Below are positions 13,813-20,710 of a stretch of DNA of 20,710 nt, one piece after another. Position 1 is the stretch's first letter. Every line of letters begins with the position of its first letter. The notes under the pieces are model-generated. The model worked only from the letters and a program-made list of their open reading frames with translations, ran no database searches and was not told the origin of the DNA. Source of the DNA: Methanobacteriota archaeon (lineage in GTDB: Archaea; Thermoplasmatota; Poseidoniia; Poseidoniales; Thalassarchaeaceae); contig PATZ01000024.1 in NCBI GenBank assembly GCA_002712575.1, forward strand, positions 36,871-57,580, in the 5' to 3' direction. The position numbers were made by a program, and so were the translations under genes.

Positions 13813-15249
13813 ATGGTCTTGAGAATCTATGATACTCGTTCCCGTACGAAAAAAAACTTTATTCCTCTTGTAAAAGGTAGAGTCAGTATTTATGTTTGTG
13901 GAATCACTCCATATTCTCCTAGTCATCTCGGACACGCTAGACAAGCTATTTCTTTTGATATAATTACAAGATGGTTTAGGAAATTAGGATTTCAAGTTAC
14001 GTATATAACAAATTTCACAGACATAGACGATAAAATAATTAAAGTTGCCTTGGAAGAAAATATAAACTTCCAAGAAGTATCAAAAAGAAATATAGATAAT
14101 TATTTTGATGTCATGGATAAATTAAATGTTTTACGTGCCGATGAATATTCCAAAGTAACCGAAACAATCCCAGAAATAATAGATATGATTTCAATACTTT
14201 TGAATAAAAAACATGCTTATGTTGCTGAAGACGGCGTATATTTTGAGATAGATACTGCACCTGATAAATATGGGCAATTAACTGGACAAACTCTTGATAT
14301 GGTTAGGTCTGGAGCAGGAGGAAGGGTTGGTCATACTGGAGGAGGAAAACGAGATCATAGAGATTTTGCTCTTTGGAAAAATGCGAAGAGTGGTGAACCT
14401 TATTGGCCAAGTCCATGGGGCGATGGTAGACCTGGCTGGCATATTGAATGTTCAGCAATGTCTTTGAAACACCTCGGTGAAACTTTTGATATTCATGGAG
14501 GTGGAAGGGATTTGATGTTCCCACACCATGAAGCCGAAATATTTCAGTCTGAATGTTGTTTAGATAGAGAAAATGTTGTAAAATATTGGCTTCATAATGG
14601 GATGATAAATGTTGATGGCGAAAAAATGAGTAAGTCTTCAGGTAATTTTAAAACAATTTCTGAAACCTTTAATTCAGTCAAACCTTTAACTCTTAGATAT
14701 GCTTTACTTAATGCGCCATATAGGCAACCTATCGAATTCAATCAATCTATGTTGGAAGAATCTCAATTGCACTATAACAGACTATTGAATACCTATTTAG
14801 AAGCAGTAAATATCGCCACTCCAGGGGTGTGGAGAAAAAATATTTTCCTAAATTCTGTTACTGAACGTTTTACTCAAGGAATGAATGATGACTTCAACAC
14901 TAGAATAGCCTTTGTTGAAGTCCAATTAGTTATCAAGAAACTCCAAGAATTAATATCTAATGGAAATAAAGAAGACTCTATTTCTGCCTTTTTGGGTTGG
15001 TTGGATGAGTTTGCAGGTGAGGTACTCGGTCTTATTCCAGGGGCTGATGAATTGAACATATTAGCAGCAGAAATCGATAAAAAAAGAAACGAAATATCAG
15101 TAGTGGTTGAAGAATTATTAATACAGAGACAGAAAGCAAGAGAAGAAAAAAACTGGGAATATGCGGATGAAATAAGAGATAAGTTAAATTCCATGAACGT
15201 TATTGTTGAAGATGGCCCTCAAGGTCCAAAATGGAAAATCGAAGATTAA
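13813..15249 (+). CDS. cysS: Cysteinyl-tRNA synthetase
   Basis: Class I aminoacyl-tRNA synthetase that charges tRNA-Cys; 478 residues, usual for the family. The HIGH-like signature is SHLGHAR (37-43) and the KMSKS signature is EKMSKSSGN (270-278). Zinc ligands appear as C29, C213 (WHIECSAMS), H238 (FPHHE) and E242. The usual VCGPTVY motif reads VCGITPY. FTDIDDKI (68-75) is also conserved. The C-terminal part is a helical tRNA-binding region ending in a QKAREEKNWEYADEIRDKL helix and a DGPQGPKW tail. Presence of cysS means the organism need not rely on the SepRS/SepCysS route. The stop codon directly abuts that of the convergent peroxiredoxin gene. Confidence 0.97.
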   Translation: MVLRIYDTRSRTKKNFIPLVKGRVSIYVCGITPYSPSHLGHARQAISFDIITRWFRKLGFQVTYITNFTDIDDKIIKVALEENINFQEVSKRNIDNYFDVMDKLNVLRADEYSKVTETIPEIIDMISILLNKKHAYVAEDGVYFEIDTAPDKYGQLTGQTLDMVRSGAGGRVGHTGGGKRDHRDFALWKNAKSGEPYWPSPWGDGRPGWHIECSAMSLKHLGETFDIHGGGRDLMFPHHEAEIFQSECCLDRENVVKYWLHNGMINVDGEKMSKSSGNFKTISETFNSVKPLTLRYALLNAPYRQPIEFNQSMLEESQLHYNRLLNTYLEAVNIATPGVWRKNIFLNSVTERFTQGMNDDFNTRIAFVEVQLVIKKLQELISNGNKEDSISAFLGWLDEFAGEVLGLIPGADELNILAAEIDKKRNEISVVVEELLIQRQKAREEKNWEYADEIRDKLNSMNVIVEDGPQGPKWKIED

Positions 15250-15711
15250 TTAAGACTCCATATAATCTAAAATCTCAGAATAATTTGGCTCAACTCCAGG
15301 ATTTTCTGCAATCCAAATATATCCAATTGAACCATCTTCTTCAATTATGAATATAGATCGCTGACTCGCTGTATAACCAGGTGCTCCAAAATCTTCAATT
15401 TCAATCCCAAATGATTTAGTTACAATTCTTTTTACATCACACAGTAAGGGAAATTCGATACCATTTTTTTCAGCAAAGAATTTATTTGCAAAAACATTAT
15501 CAACAGATATTCCAAATATTATAGCCTTAGAATTAGAAAGTTTCGCCATTGAGTCAGACAATGTGCACATCTCAGTGGTACAAACTCCAGTAAAGGCGGC
15601 CGGATAAAATGCTAGAATAACTCTATTTCCTAGGTGTTCACTAAGTTTTACCATCGATCTGTCATATGCCATCAAAGTGAAATCGGGCGCTTTATCTCCT
15701 ACATTAAACAT
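15250..15711 (-). CDS. Peroxiredoxin, AhpE/one-cysteine-like group
   Basis: 153 residues. FYPAAFTGVCTTEMCTLSDS (35-54) carries the peroxidatic Cys44 in T-x-x-C and a second Cys49 in the PrxQ-like resolving position. R118 (TASQRSIFII) is the conserved active-site arginine. The AAFTGVC context is that of AhpE and related archaeal or actinobacterial peroxidases rather than the YFYPRDNTPGC type encoded at 3534, so the two enzymes are different paralogous classes. It is convergent with cysS with no intervening base. Upstream AT-rich sequence (15738-15765) must hold its promoter, but no single TATA box stands out. Confidence 0.92.
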   Translation of the reverse strand: MFNVGDKAPDFTLMAYDRSMVKLSEHLGNRVILAFYPAAFTGVCTTEMCTLSDSMAKLSNSKAIIFGISVDNVFANKFFAEKNGIEFPLLCDVKRIVTKSFGIEIEDFGAPGYTASQRSIFIIEEDGSIGYIWIAENPGVEPNYSEILDYMES

Positions 15712-15790
15712 AGTTGTCGCAAATGGTGCCGCCTTTCAATTATTTGCAATATATCTTCAATCTAAAATTTATATTTCAATATCAACATAT

Positions 15791-15798
15791 CTTTTATG
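15791..15798 (+). promoter_or_regulatory. TATA-like element for the three-gene membrane unit
   Basis: CTTTTATG, the same octamer as at the surface protein promoter. A transcript start about 26 nt downstream would leave a leader of about 25 nt ahead of ATG 15845. Confidence 0.4.
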
Positions 15799-15844
15799 TC
15801 GAAAAAGGACTAAAGATTATCTATAATAATATTAGTGGGGGGGT

Positions 15845-17215
15845 ATGGCTGATGATGCTGTCAACGCACTATTGCCAGTTGCAGCAGTAGTTCATATCGC
15901 TCTAGGAGTAATGGCATTAATATTGGTTCAAAGATCTCTAGAAAAAGAGTGGAATGAAAGATATGCTGGCTATATTATTTCTTGGATGATGATAATTCTT
16001 GGATTAAAGTATACATTTGCAACAATTATCGATTTAAAAATCGAAGATTTTACAACTCAAGATTACCAAGACGGGGCTTTCGCTGAAATATATTATTCAT
16101 CATATAAATATGGTGAGAAGGCAATGGAATCAATTTTCCTCTGTTTGGCCTGTATTTTACCTTTAGTTTATCCTTATCCAATACTTCAAAAGGATAATGT
16201 TTTGAAAGTTACAACAGCAATTATCATCCTTCTAGGGGTAATTATTATTCCTTTAGATATATTTACCGAATTTGCTAATAGGGATATGAAATCAATGATA
16301 AACTGGGTATGCTATTTTATTTGGTTACCAATATATCTAAGATTCCTTATTGGCGAAGTAAAATATGATGAAGAAAGAGCAAGAGAAGTTTCGGCTTTAG
16401 CTTTACTATTAATTCTAGGACTCAAAGTTCAGTTGTTAATATTCTGGTTACAAAATTTAACAGGACTAAGCAAAATATATCATGCAAGATGGATAGTAGA
16501 GGATGGAGTATTTTTAGGTACAGTCTCACAAACCGAGATTAGTACTACTATCTTCACATCTTTCGGAATGACTTTATCAGGTCTGGCATTTCTCGTATTA
16601 TTCTTTGGAGAATTATGGCGTGCATACTACAAAGGCATCAATGGATTAACAGTTTCAATGAGTATAATATTTATTGTAGGAGTGATATGGTTCTTATTGA
16701 CAGTTGTAGTTATGGATACTGCTACTTCATGTGTTGAGACTATATGCCAGCAATGGAATCAAACTTTCATAGATTGGTATGCATTTACTTACCAAGTCTC
16801 AGTATATCTTTTAGTGCCATTGATATTTATGTTTATAATTCTGAACTATAATATTGTCGATACTGACTCTAAGTACGGTAAATCTATTACAAGAATAATG
16901 GTATTACTGCTTTTACTTGTTGCAACCTCAAGTCTAATTGAGATGGTACAGATCGTTCTTCCAATACCTGAGATGGTAACTTCTGCATTATTTGCTGGAG
17001 GAGTTGTTCTTTTCATTGGATGGGAAGAAAAAATAATGGATAAAATGATTACAGATAAATCTAATTCCGTAGAGGCCGTAGGAACAATATTGAAAATATA
17101 CAACCCAAATATTGAAAATAAAGAATATTTAGTTTTTTCAATCATAACCATATCTTTAATTATATATGGCCTTCTTTTGGCTGTATTATTTGATTCAATG
17201 GGTATTCACAGTTAG
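15845..17215 (+). CDS. Polytopic membrane protein of unknown function (about 12 helices)
   Basis: 456 residues dominated by hydrophobic segments at about 9-28, 42-62, 96-113, 121-140, 151-169, 182-202, 236-256, 268-290, 313-335, 349-370, 377-392 and 427-449. Two cysteines (C296, C301) lie in the loop after helix 8 and could pair outside the cell. No transporter, kinase or channel signature is recognised. The start is preceded by a run of seven G ending one base before the ATG, which is unusual spacing for a ribosome binding site. The next gene begins eight bases after the stop, and a third follows, so the three are probably one operon. Function cannot be assigned; a scaffold or sensor is as possible as a transporter. 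Confidence 0.75.
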   Translation: MADDAVNALLPVAAVVHIALGVMALILVQRSLEKEWNERYAGYIISWMMIILGLKYTFATIIDLKIEDFTTQDYQDGAFAEIYYSSYKYGEKAMESIFLCLACILPLVYPYPILQKDNVLKVTTAIIILLGVIIIPLDIFTEFANRDMKSMINWVCYFIWLPIYLRFLIGEVKYDEERAREVSALALLLILGLKVQLLIFWLQNLTGLSKIYHARWIVEDGVFLGTVSQTEISTTIFTSFGMTLSGLAFLVLFFGELWRAYYKGINGLTVSMSIIFIVGVIWFLLTVVVMDTATSCVETICQQWNQTFIDWYAFTYQVSVYLLVPLIFMFIILNYNIVDTDSKYGKSITRIMVLLLLLVATSSLIEMVQIVLPIPEMVTSALFAGGVVLFIGWEEKIMDKMITDKSNSVEAVGTILKIYNPNIENKEYLVFSIITISLIIYGLLLAVLFDSMGIHS

Positions 17216-17223
17216 GTGAGAAA

Positions 17224-17958
17224 ATGTCTGAAGAAAAAAAGATAGAAGATTTCAATGGAAATTTAAGGGAGGTTTTTGATGAAATTTTCTCTTTGAGAGA
17301 GTCAAACATGATAACTACCATATTTATTTCAATAGTATTTTTATTAGGTACTATGCATGCCTTTGATTGGAATAAAAATTATTATGATGATGCGATTTAT
17401 GCAACCACCTCAGAAGATTGGAGAATAGATTTTGAAACAGAAATTCTGACCGCTGAACACACAGAAGTTTGGCAGGATGAAGAAAATAAAGTAATTGATT
17501 TTTTCATGGAAGATTTTCCCATTAGGGATGGCTATTTTTATGGTGCAGTTAATATCACTATTATACCAGAAGCTGATGAAAATACTGACCTTACCGATCC
17601 TTTAGTACAATGTGATGCTATTGCGGGAGATATAGAGGTAAACGATTTGACTGCACAATGGGATTATGAAGGAAATAATTTGACTGGTCAAGATAGTAGT
17701 TGCGAGGATATTTACCTTTACCTTCAAATTTATCCTGATTATACTGGCAATAATCAATCTTCAAATTCGCCCAATGAATACCAAGCACTAATGCCTTGGA
17801 ATTTAGATGGATGGGGAGAAGGAATACTTTCCATTGCTGTAGAGCTAGATGTTAACTCTGTTGATCAATTAGGCCCAGTATCGCAGGACGATGATGAAGA
17901 GATTACGATTTTAGTTGAAGTTCATACATTCCGTGCAAAAGCGGTATATAATAATTAA
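17224..17958 (+). CDS. Bitopic membrane protein with a large extracytoplasmic domain, unknown function
   Basis: 244 residues. A charged cytoplasmic head of about 28 residues is followed by one membrane helix (about 29-46). The acidic outer domain of about 195 residues has two cysteines (in VQCDAIAG and SSCEDIYL) that may form a disulfide, and several N-glycosylation sequons (NIT, NLT, NQS). The outer domain looks beta-rich. The start is supported by AGGTGAG immediately upstream of ATG 17224. It is the middle gene of a three-gene run and probably partners the polytopic protein encoded just before it. No family is recognised. Confidence 0.7.
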   Translation: MSEEKKIEDFNGNLREVFDEIFSLRESNMITTIFISIVFLLGTMHAFDWNKNYYDDAIYATTSEDWRIDFETEILTAEHTEVWQDEENKVIDFFMEDFPIRDGYFYGAVNITIIPEADENTDLTDPLVQCDAIAGDIEVNDLTAQWDYEGNNLTGQDSSCEDIYLYLQIYPDYTGNNQSSNSPNEYQALMPWNLDGWGEGILSIAVELDVNSVDQLGPVSQDDDEEITILVEVHTFRAKAVYNN

Positions 17959-17963
17959 AAAAT

Positions 17964-17971
17964 AAAAGGAG
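17964..17971 (+). promoter_or_regulatory. Strong ribosome binding site before the third gene of the membrane unit
   Basis: AAAAGGAG lies eight bases, all A, before ATG 17980. It suggests efficient independent initiation of the small soluble protein within the operon. Confidence 0.6.
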
Positions 17972-17979
17972 AAAAAAAA

Positions 17980-18384
17980 ATGACAGAAATATCTAAGAAA
18001 AACCCCCAAATATTGTTGATAAAAGGCCCAATAAAAGATGCAGGAGAGACCTCTCTGTTGGAAATAAGAAGTAATTCTGAAGTTGAGATGGAAATACCAT
18101 GTTCCGAAATCACTGTAAGTGTAGAAAGAAGAATACAAAGAACTATTTTACACGGAGGAGAAGGGGATGATTTGGAAGATCAAGGAGCTGAATCAGCTAT
18201 TTATAATATTGAAGCACACATCGGAGTAGATGCATATACCACGGTAATGGGTCTTTTTAGGGGCGGTCAGCCTACCATCGAAGAGCCATTTGAAGGTGGG
18301 CCAGTGAAAGTTGCATTCAAACATATTCATTACAGTGCAGCTAAAAGATTATTAAAAGTCCAATTAATTGAAGATATAATTTAA
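17980..18384 (+). CDS. Small soluble protein of unknown function
   Basis: 134 residues with no membrane segment or signal; beta-rich with a mixed charge pattern. The central part (about 50-115), RRIQRTILHGGEGDDLEDQG, then SAIYNIEAHIG, AYTTVMGLFRGGQP and an EPFEGGPVKVAF strand, loosely recalls domains of phage tail and baseplate proteins, where a Q...G-x-x-D-x-EDLG motif is followed by x-I-x-G and a helix. This likeness is a weak impression only. It has the best ribosome binding site of its operon, so it may be needed in excess of the two membrane proteins. Its stop directly abuts the helicase stop on the other strand. Confidence 0.65.
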   Translation: MTEISKKNPQILLIKGPIKDAGETSLLEIRSNSEVEMEIPCSEITVSVERRIQRTILHGGEGDDLEDQGAESAIYNIEAHIGVDAYTTVMGLFRGGQPTIEEPFEGGPVKVAFKHIHYSAAKRLLKVQLIEDII

Positions 18385-19803
18385 TTATGATCTATAATTA
18401 GATTTTTTACGTTTATTTTTTGGCCTTGATCGACTTCTATTTTTGCCACTTTCTGATAATTTAGAGTCCTTTTTTGAATTATTTCTATTCTTCTTTCTTC
18501 TTTTAATATCGCCACTTCTTCTCTTGGATTTGTTCTTTTCATAAGGGCTATGTTTTTGTTTATCTCTAGATGAAAATTTTCGCTTACTTTTAGATATACG
18601 ATTCCGACCTCTACTACTACTCCTTCTACTTTTTCTGTCGCTACGGTCTCCTTTTTCAGGAGAGACTAATTCAAATTCATTTTCATTTAGTACTTCTATT
18701 TGAGGAAGTGTAAATCTGTATTTTATCCCAACTTCTTTTTGTATTCTTGAATAAATTCTCTCTTTCGACTTAGGAACAAAAGATACTACAGTTCCACTAG
18801 TGCCCGCTCTTGCCGTTCTCCCGCCTCTATGTTTGTACGCTTTTCCATTCTCTGGAGGGTCAAAATTAATAACGCAATTTATTCCTTCAACATCTATTCC
18901 TCTAGAAGCAACATCTGTAGCAATTAAGACCATAGTTCTACCTGTACTGAATTTGCGCATTGCCCGATCTCTTTGATTTTGATTTAATCCTCCGTGAATT
19001 GGAGTGCACGCAATTCCTTTTTCTATCAAATCTTCTTCTAAACGGTCAACTCCTCTTCTGGTCTTGCAGAAAACTATGCTTCTACCTGATTTTATGACAA
19101 TATCTGCAGTAACGTCAACTCTTTTGTGATTCTTTACTTTCCAGAAATAATGCTCCATACTTTCGATACTTACTTCTTCTGGACCAACCTCAATGGTAAT
19201 CGGATTATTTTGATATTTTTCTACTATTTCGGAAACTTCGTCATCAAGAGTGGCACTAAATAATATAGTTTGACGTTCTTTAGAACACATTTCTATTATT
19301 CTAGAGACCGGTTCCATAAATCCCATATCTGCCATTCTATCTGCCTCATCTAAAACAATAATATTAGCATGTTTCAATGTTAGGGCTTTTCTATCAATTA
19401 AATCCAGTAATCTTCCGGGGCAAGCAACCAATATTTCTACTCCATCTTCAAGTCCACGTAATTGATTCCTGTAAGAAACTCCTCCATAGACAGATAGTAC
19501 GTTTATTCCTATCGCTTTAGCTAATGGTTTTAGGACACTACATATTTGTTCTGCTAACTCTCTTGTGGGAGTTAAAATTAGAGAAGTAGGACTTTTACTT
19601 TTGGCTAATTGAGTCCGTGCTAAGAGAGGTAAACCAAAAGCTAGAGTTTTTCCAGAACCGGTAGGTGCCCTACAACAAACATCATGGCCAAGTATTGAAT
19701 CAGGTATAGATTCTCTTTGAACTTCAAAGGGTTCAGATATTCCCTGTTTTTCTAATGCATCTACCAAATCGGGACCGATTCCTAAGTCTGAAAATAGAAC
19801 CAA
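18385..19803 (-). CDS. DEAD-box ATP-dependent RNA helicase with basic C-terminal tail
   Basis: 472 residues; an RNA-unwinding ATPase of the RhlE/CsdA kind, likely in RNA folding, ribosome assembly or decay. Motif I is APTGSGKT (46-53), Ia is PTRELA (79-84), Ib is CPGR (128-131), II is DEAD (152-155), III is SAT (183-185), V is ATDVASRGID (295-304) and VI is HRGGRTARAG (325-334; the usual second GR glycine is alanine, as in actinobacterial RhlE-like proteins). Residues 384-472 are a low-complexity tail very rich in K, R and S, with RSRSR-like repeats, presumably disordered and RNA-binding. The start is a TTG at 19803: an in-frame TAG lies four codons upstream, no in-frame ATG exists near the start, and AGGGA precedes it at a suitable distance. 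An ATG at 19810 is out of frame. Confidence 0.93.
   Translation of the reverse strand: MVLFSDLGIGPDLVDALEKQGISEPFEVQRESIPDSILGHDVCCRAPTGSGKTLAFGLPLLARTQLAKSKSPTSLILTPTRELAEQICSVLKPLAKAIGINVLSVYGGVSYRNQLRGLEDGVEILVACPGRLLDLIDRKALTLKHANIIVLDEADRMADMGFMEPVSRIIEMCSKERQTILFSATLDDEVSEIVEKYQNNPITIEVGPEEVSIESMEHYFWKVKNHKRVDVTADIVIKSGRSIVFCKTRRGVDRLEEDLIEKGIACTPIHGGLNQNQRDRAMRKFSTGRTMVLIATDVASRGIDVEGINCVINFDPPENGKAYKHRGGRTARAGTSGTVVSFVPKSKERIYSRIQKEVGIKYRFTLPQIEVLNENEFELVSPEKGDRSDRKSRRSSSRGRNRISKSKRKFSSRDKQKHSPYEKNKSKRRSGDIKRRKKNRNNSKKDSKLSESGKNRSRSRPKNKRKKSNYRS
18403..18421 (+). terminator. Probable U-tract terminator for the membrane unit
   Basis: Two T6 runs (18403-18408 and 18416-18421) lie 19-37 nt past the stop at 18384 on the plus strand, inside the 3' end of the convergent helicase gene. 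Archaeal RNA polymerase commonly stops on such tracts. Confidence 0.4.
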
Positions 19804-19836
19804 GAAGCATCCCTAATCGTTCTGCGCTTCGATATT

Positions 19837-19845
19837 CTATTTAGC
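19837..19845 (-). promoter_or_regulatory. TATA-like element for the helicase gene
   Basis: The minus strand reads GCTAAATAG, centred at 19841. A transcript start 26 nt downstream (about 19815) would leave a 12-nt leader that contains the AGGGA element just before the TTG start, so it supports that start codon. Confidence 0.45.
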
Positions 19846-19928
19846 ATAGTTAGTATGTTATACATTCTCAAAGACATCAATCTTAAGTCATAATAATTCT
19901 ATATCTTAAAAAATAGTTAGTTATTATT

Positions 19929-20710
19929 TTACATTGTTCTGATGTCTCGGGCTCCTGCTCCACCATATCCTGTCCAATCTTCAGGTTTGTTCCCAAGAAT
20001 CAAATCTATTTCGGCCAAATGATTATCATTCATTCTTTTTGCAACTCCAATACACCCCAGGTTTTCTTCCATCTGTTCCGGTTTGGTTGCTCCCAAGAGA
20101 ATTGTACTCACATTAGAGTTCTTTAGACACCAAGCCAGAGCTAATTGTGCAGTAGAACACCCAAATTTATCTGCGGCATATTCGCTCAATTTCTTAACAA
20201 TCTCAATTTGTCCTTCTCTTTTTCGATTTTCTAGATCCTCAATCAACCACTCATATCCTTCCTGAGTAGGCCTAGATCCTTTTGGAATGCCATCATTATA
20301 TTTTCCAGTGAGGAAACCTGAACGAAGTGGAGACCAAATTGTCGTTCCATAATTATAAGGCGGTTTAAAAAGAGGAAAATATTCCTGTTCAAATCGTTGC
20401 CTATGAAGCATATTATATTGCGGCTGTTCAAACATTGGAGGTTCCAGACCTTCTGATTTAGCAAACCATATCGCTTCCATTATTTGTGCAGCTGACCATT
20501 CTGAAGTGCCCCAAGATGTAGCCCAGCCGTTTCTTACAGCATCATTCATGGCTCTTACTACTGTAGAAGTTGGGGTCAATGGGTCAGGTCTATGACAGAA
20601 AACCATGTCTACATAATCAAGTTGAAGTCGTTCTAAACTAGCATCTAAACCTTCCAATATATGCTTTCTGGATAGTCCAGATTCATTGACTCCATTCCCT
20701 CCCCAAAATA
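19929..20710 (-). CDS. Aldo-keto reductase, KCNAB (potassium channel beta subunit)-like, 5' end missing
   Basis: NADPH-dependent oxidoreductase with an (alpha/beta)8 barrel, partial at the window edge. The frame stays open through 20708, where it reads FWGGNGVNESGLSRKHI before LEGLDASLERLQLDYVDMVF; this matches the conserved segment of AKR6-type and bacterial KCNAB-like enzymes. The TTG at 20657 is therefore an internal Leu, not a start. The catalytic His is in FCHRPDP. WSPLRSGFLTGKYNDGIP and LGATKPEQMEENLG are the cofactor-binding segments, and the C-terminus is YGGAGARDIRTM. The catalytic Asp, Tyr and Lys would lie in the missing N-terminal part. The substrate is unknown. A 125-nt gap separates it from the helicase gene on the same strand. 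Confidence 0.92.
   Translation of the reverse strand, partial: FWGGNGVNESGLSRKHILEGLDASLERLQLDYVDMVFCHRPDPLTPTSTVVRAMNDAVRNGWATSWGTSEWSAAQIMEAIWFAKSEGLEPPMFEQPQYNMLHRQRFEQEYFPLFKPPYNYGTTIWSPLRSGFLTGKYNDGIPKGSRPTQEGYEWLIEDLENRKREGQIEIVKKLSEYAADKFGCSTAQLALAWCLKNSNVSTILLGATKPEQMEENLGCIGVAKRMNDNHLAEIDLILGNKPEDWTGYGGAGARDIRTM

Noticed and set aside
20655..20657. TTG as start of the aldo-keto reductase
   Set aside because: The frame continues upstream to the window edge with conserved family sequence (FWGG...GLSRKHI), so this TTG encodes an internal leucine.
1..20710. CRISPR arrays, tRNA or rRNA genes, insertion sequences, integrases
   Set aside because: I found no regularly spaced repeats, cloverleaf-like sequences with conserved arms, transposase-like frames or terminal inverted repeats. 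A covariance-model scan for tRNAs would settle the RNA part.

Overview
The window looks like a piece of a low-GC marine planktonic archaeon, most likely a Poseidoniales (Marine Group II) or closely related Thermoplasmatota genome. Direct evidence for Archaea is a TATA-binding protein gene, an archaeal-type mevalonate kinase, a SepF-like division protein, and AT-rich TATA boxes placed about 26-27 nt before start codons, as in leaderless archaeal transcripts. Alongside these are genes of bacterial flavour (PolX with a PHP domain, a Bacteroidetes-like endonuclease III, an RhlE-like DEAD-box helicase, a KCNAB-type aldo-keto reductase), a mix familiar from this group. The lineage is inferred from gene content, not from a search.

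Layout. Positions 1-4264 (+ strand) are a tightly packed run: a possible 29-codon membrane peptide, PolX, a two-helix membrane protein, endonuclease III, a conserved unknown protein, a PrxQ-type peroxiredoxin and a 77-residue helical protein. Most junctions overlap or are a few bases apart, so DNA repair and peroxide defence appear to share a transcript. Positions 4266-9970 (- strand) hold mevalonate kinase, then TBP with a roughly 55-residue insertion, then a 1136-residue cell-surface protein (CARDB and PKD-like domains, one C-terminal membrane helix, acidic cytoplasmic tail), and finally a SepF-like protein 16 nt downstream of it. Positions 10101-12531 (+) encode a membrane-fused heterodisulfide-reductase-like iron-sulfur protein, probably quinone-linked, and a small membrane protein. 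A DUF3147-like membrane protein (-) is followed by a class I glutamine amidotransferase and cysteinyl-tRNA synthetase (+). A second peroxiredoxin (-) ends directly against the synthetase stop codon. Positions 15845-18384 (+) are a three-gene unit of unknown function: a protein with about 12 membrane helices, a bitopic protein with a large outer domain, and a small soluble protein. The window closes with a DEAD-box helicase carrying a long basic tail and the 3' part of an aldo-keto reductase that runs off the right edge (both -).

The genome is very compact. No stretch of more than 300 bases lacks a gene, and the largest gaps (about 125-133 nt) are divergent or promoter regions. I saw no rRNA, tRNA, CRISPR array, insertion sequence or integrase. 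The least explained parts are the three-gene membrane unit at 15845-18384, the surface protein-SepF pair, the TBP insertion, and a PolX whose third catalytic aspartate position reads glutamine.
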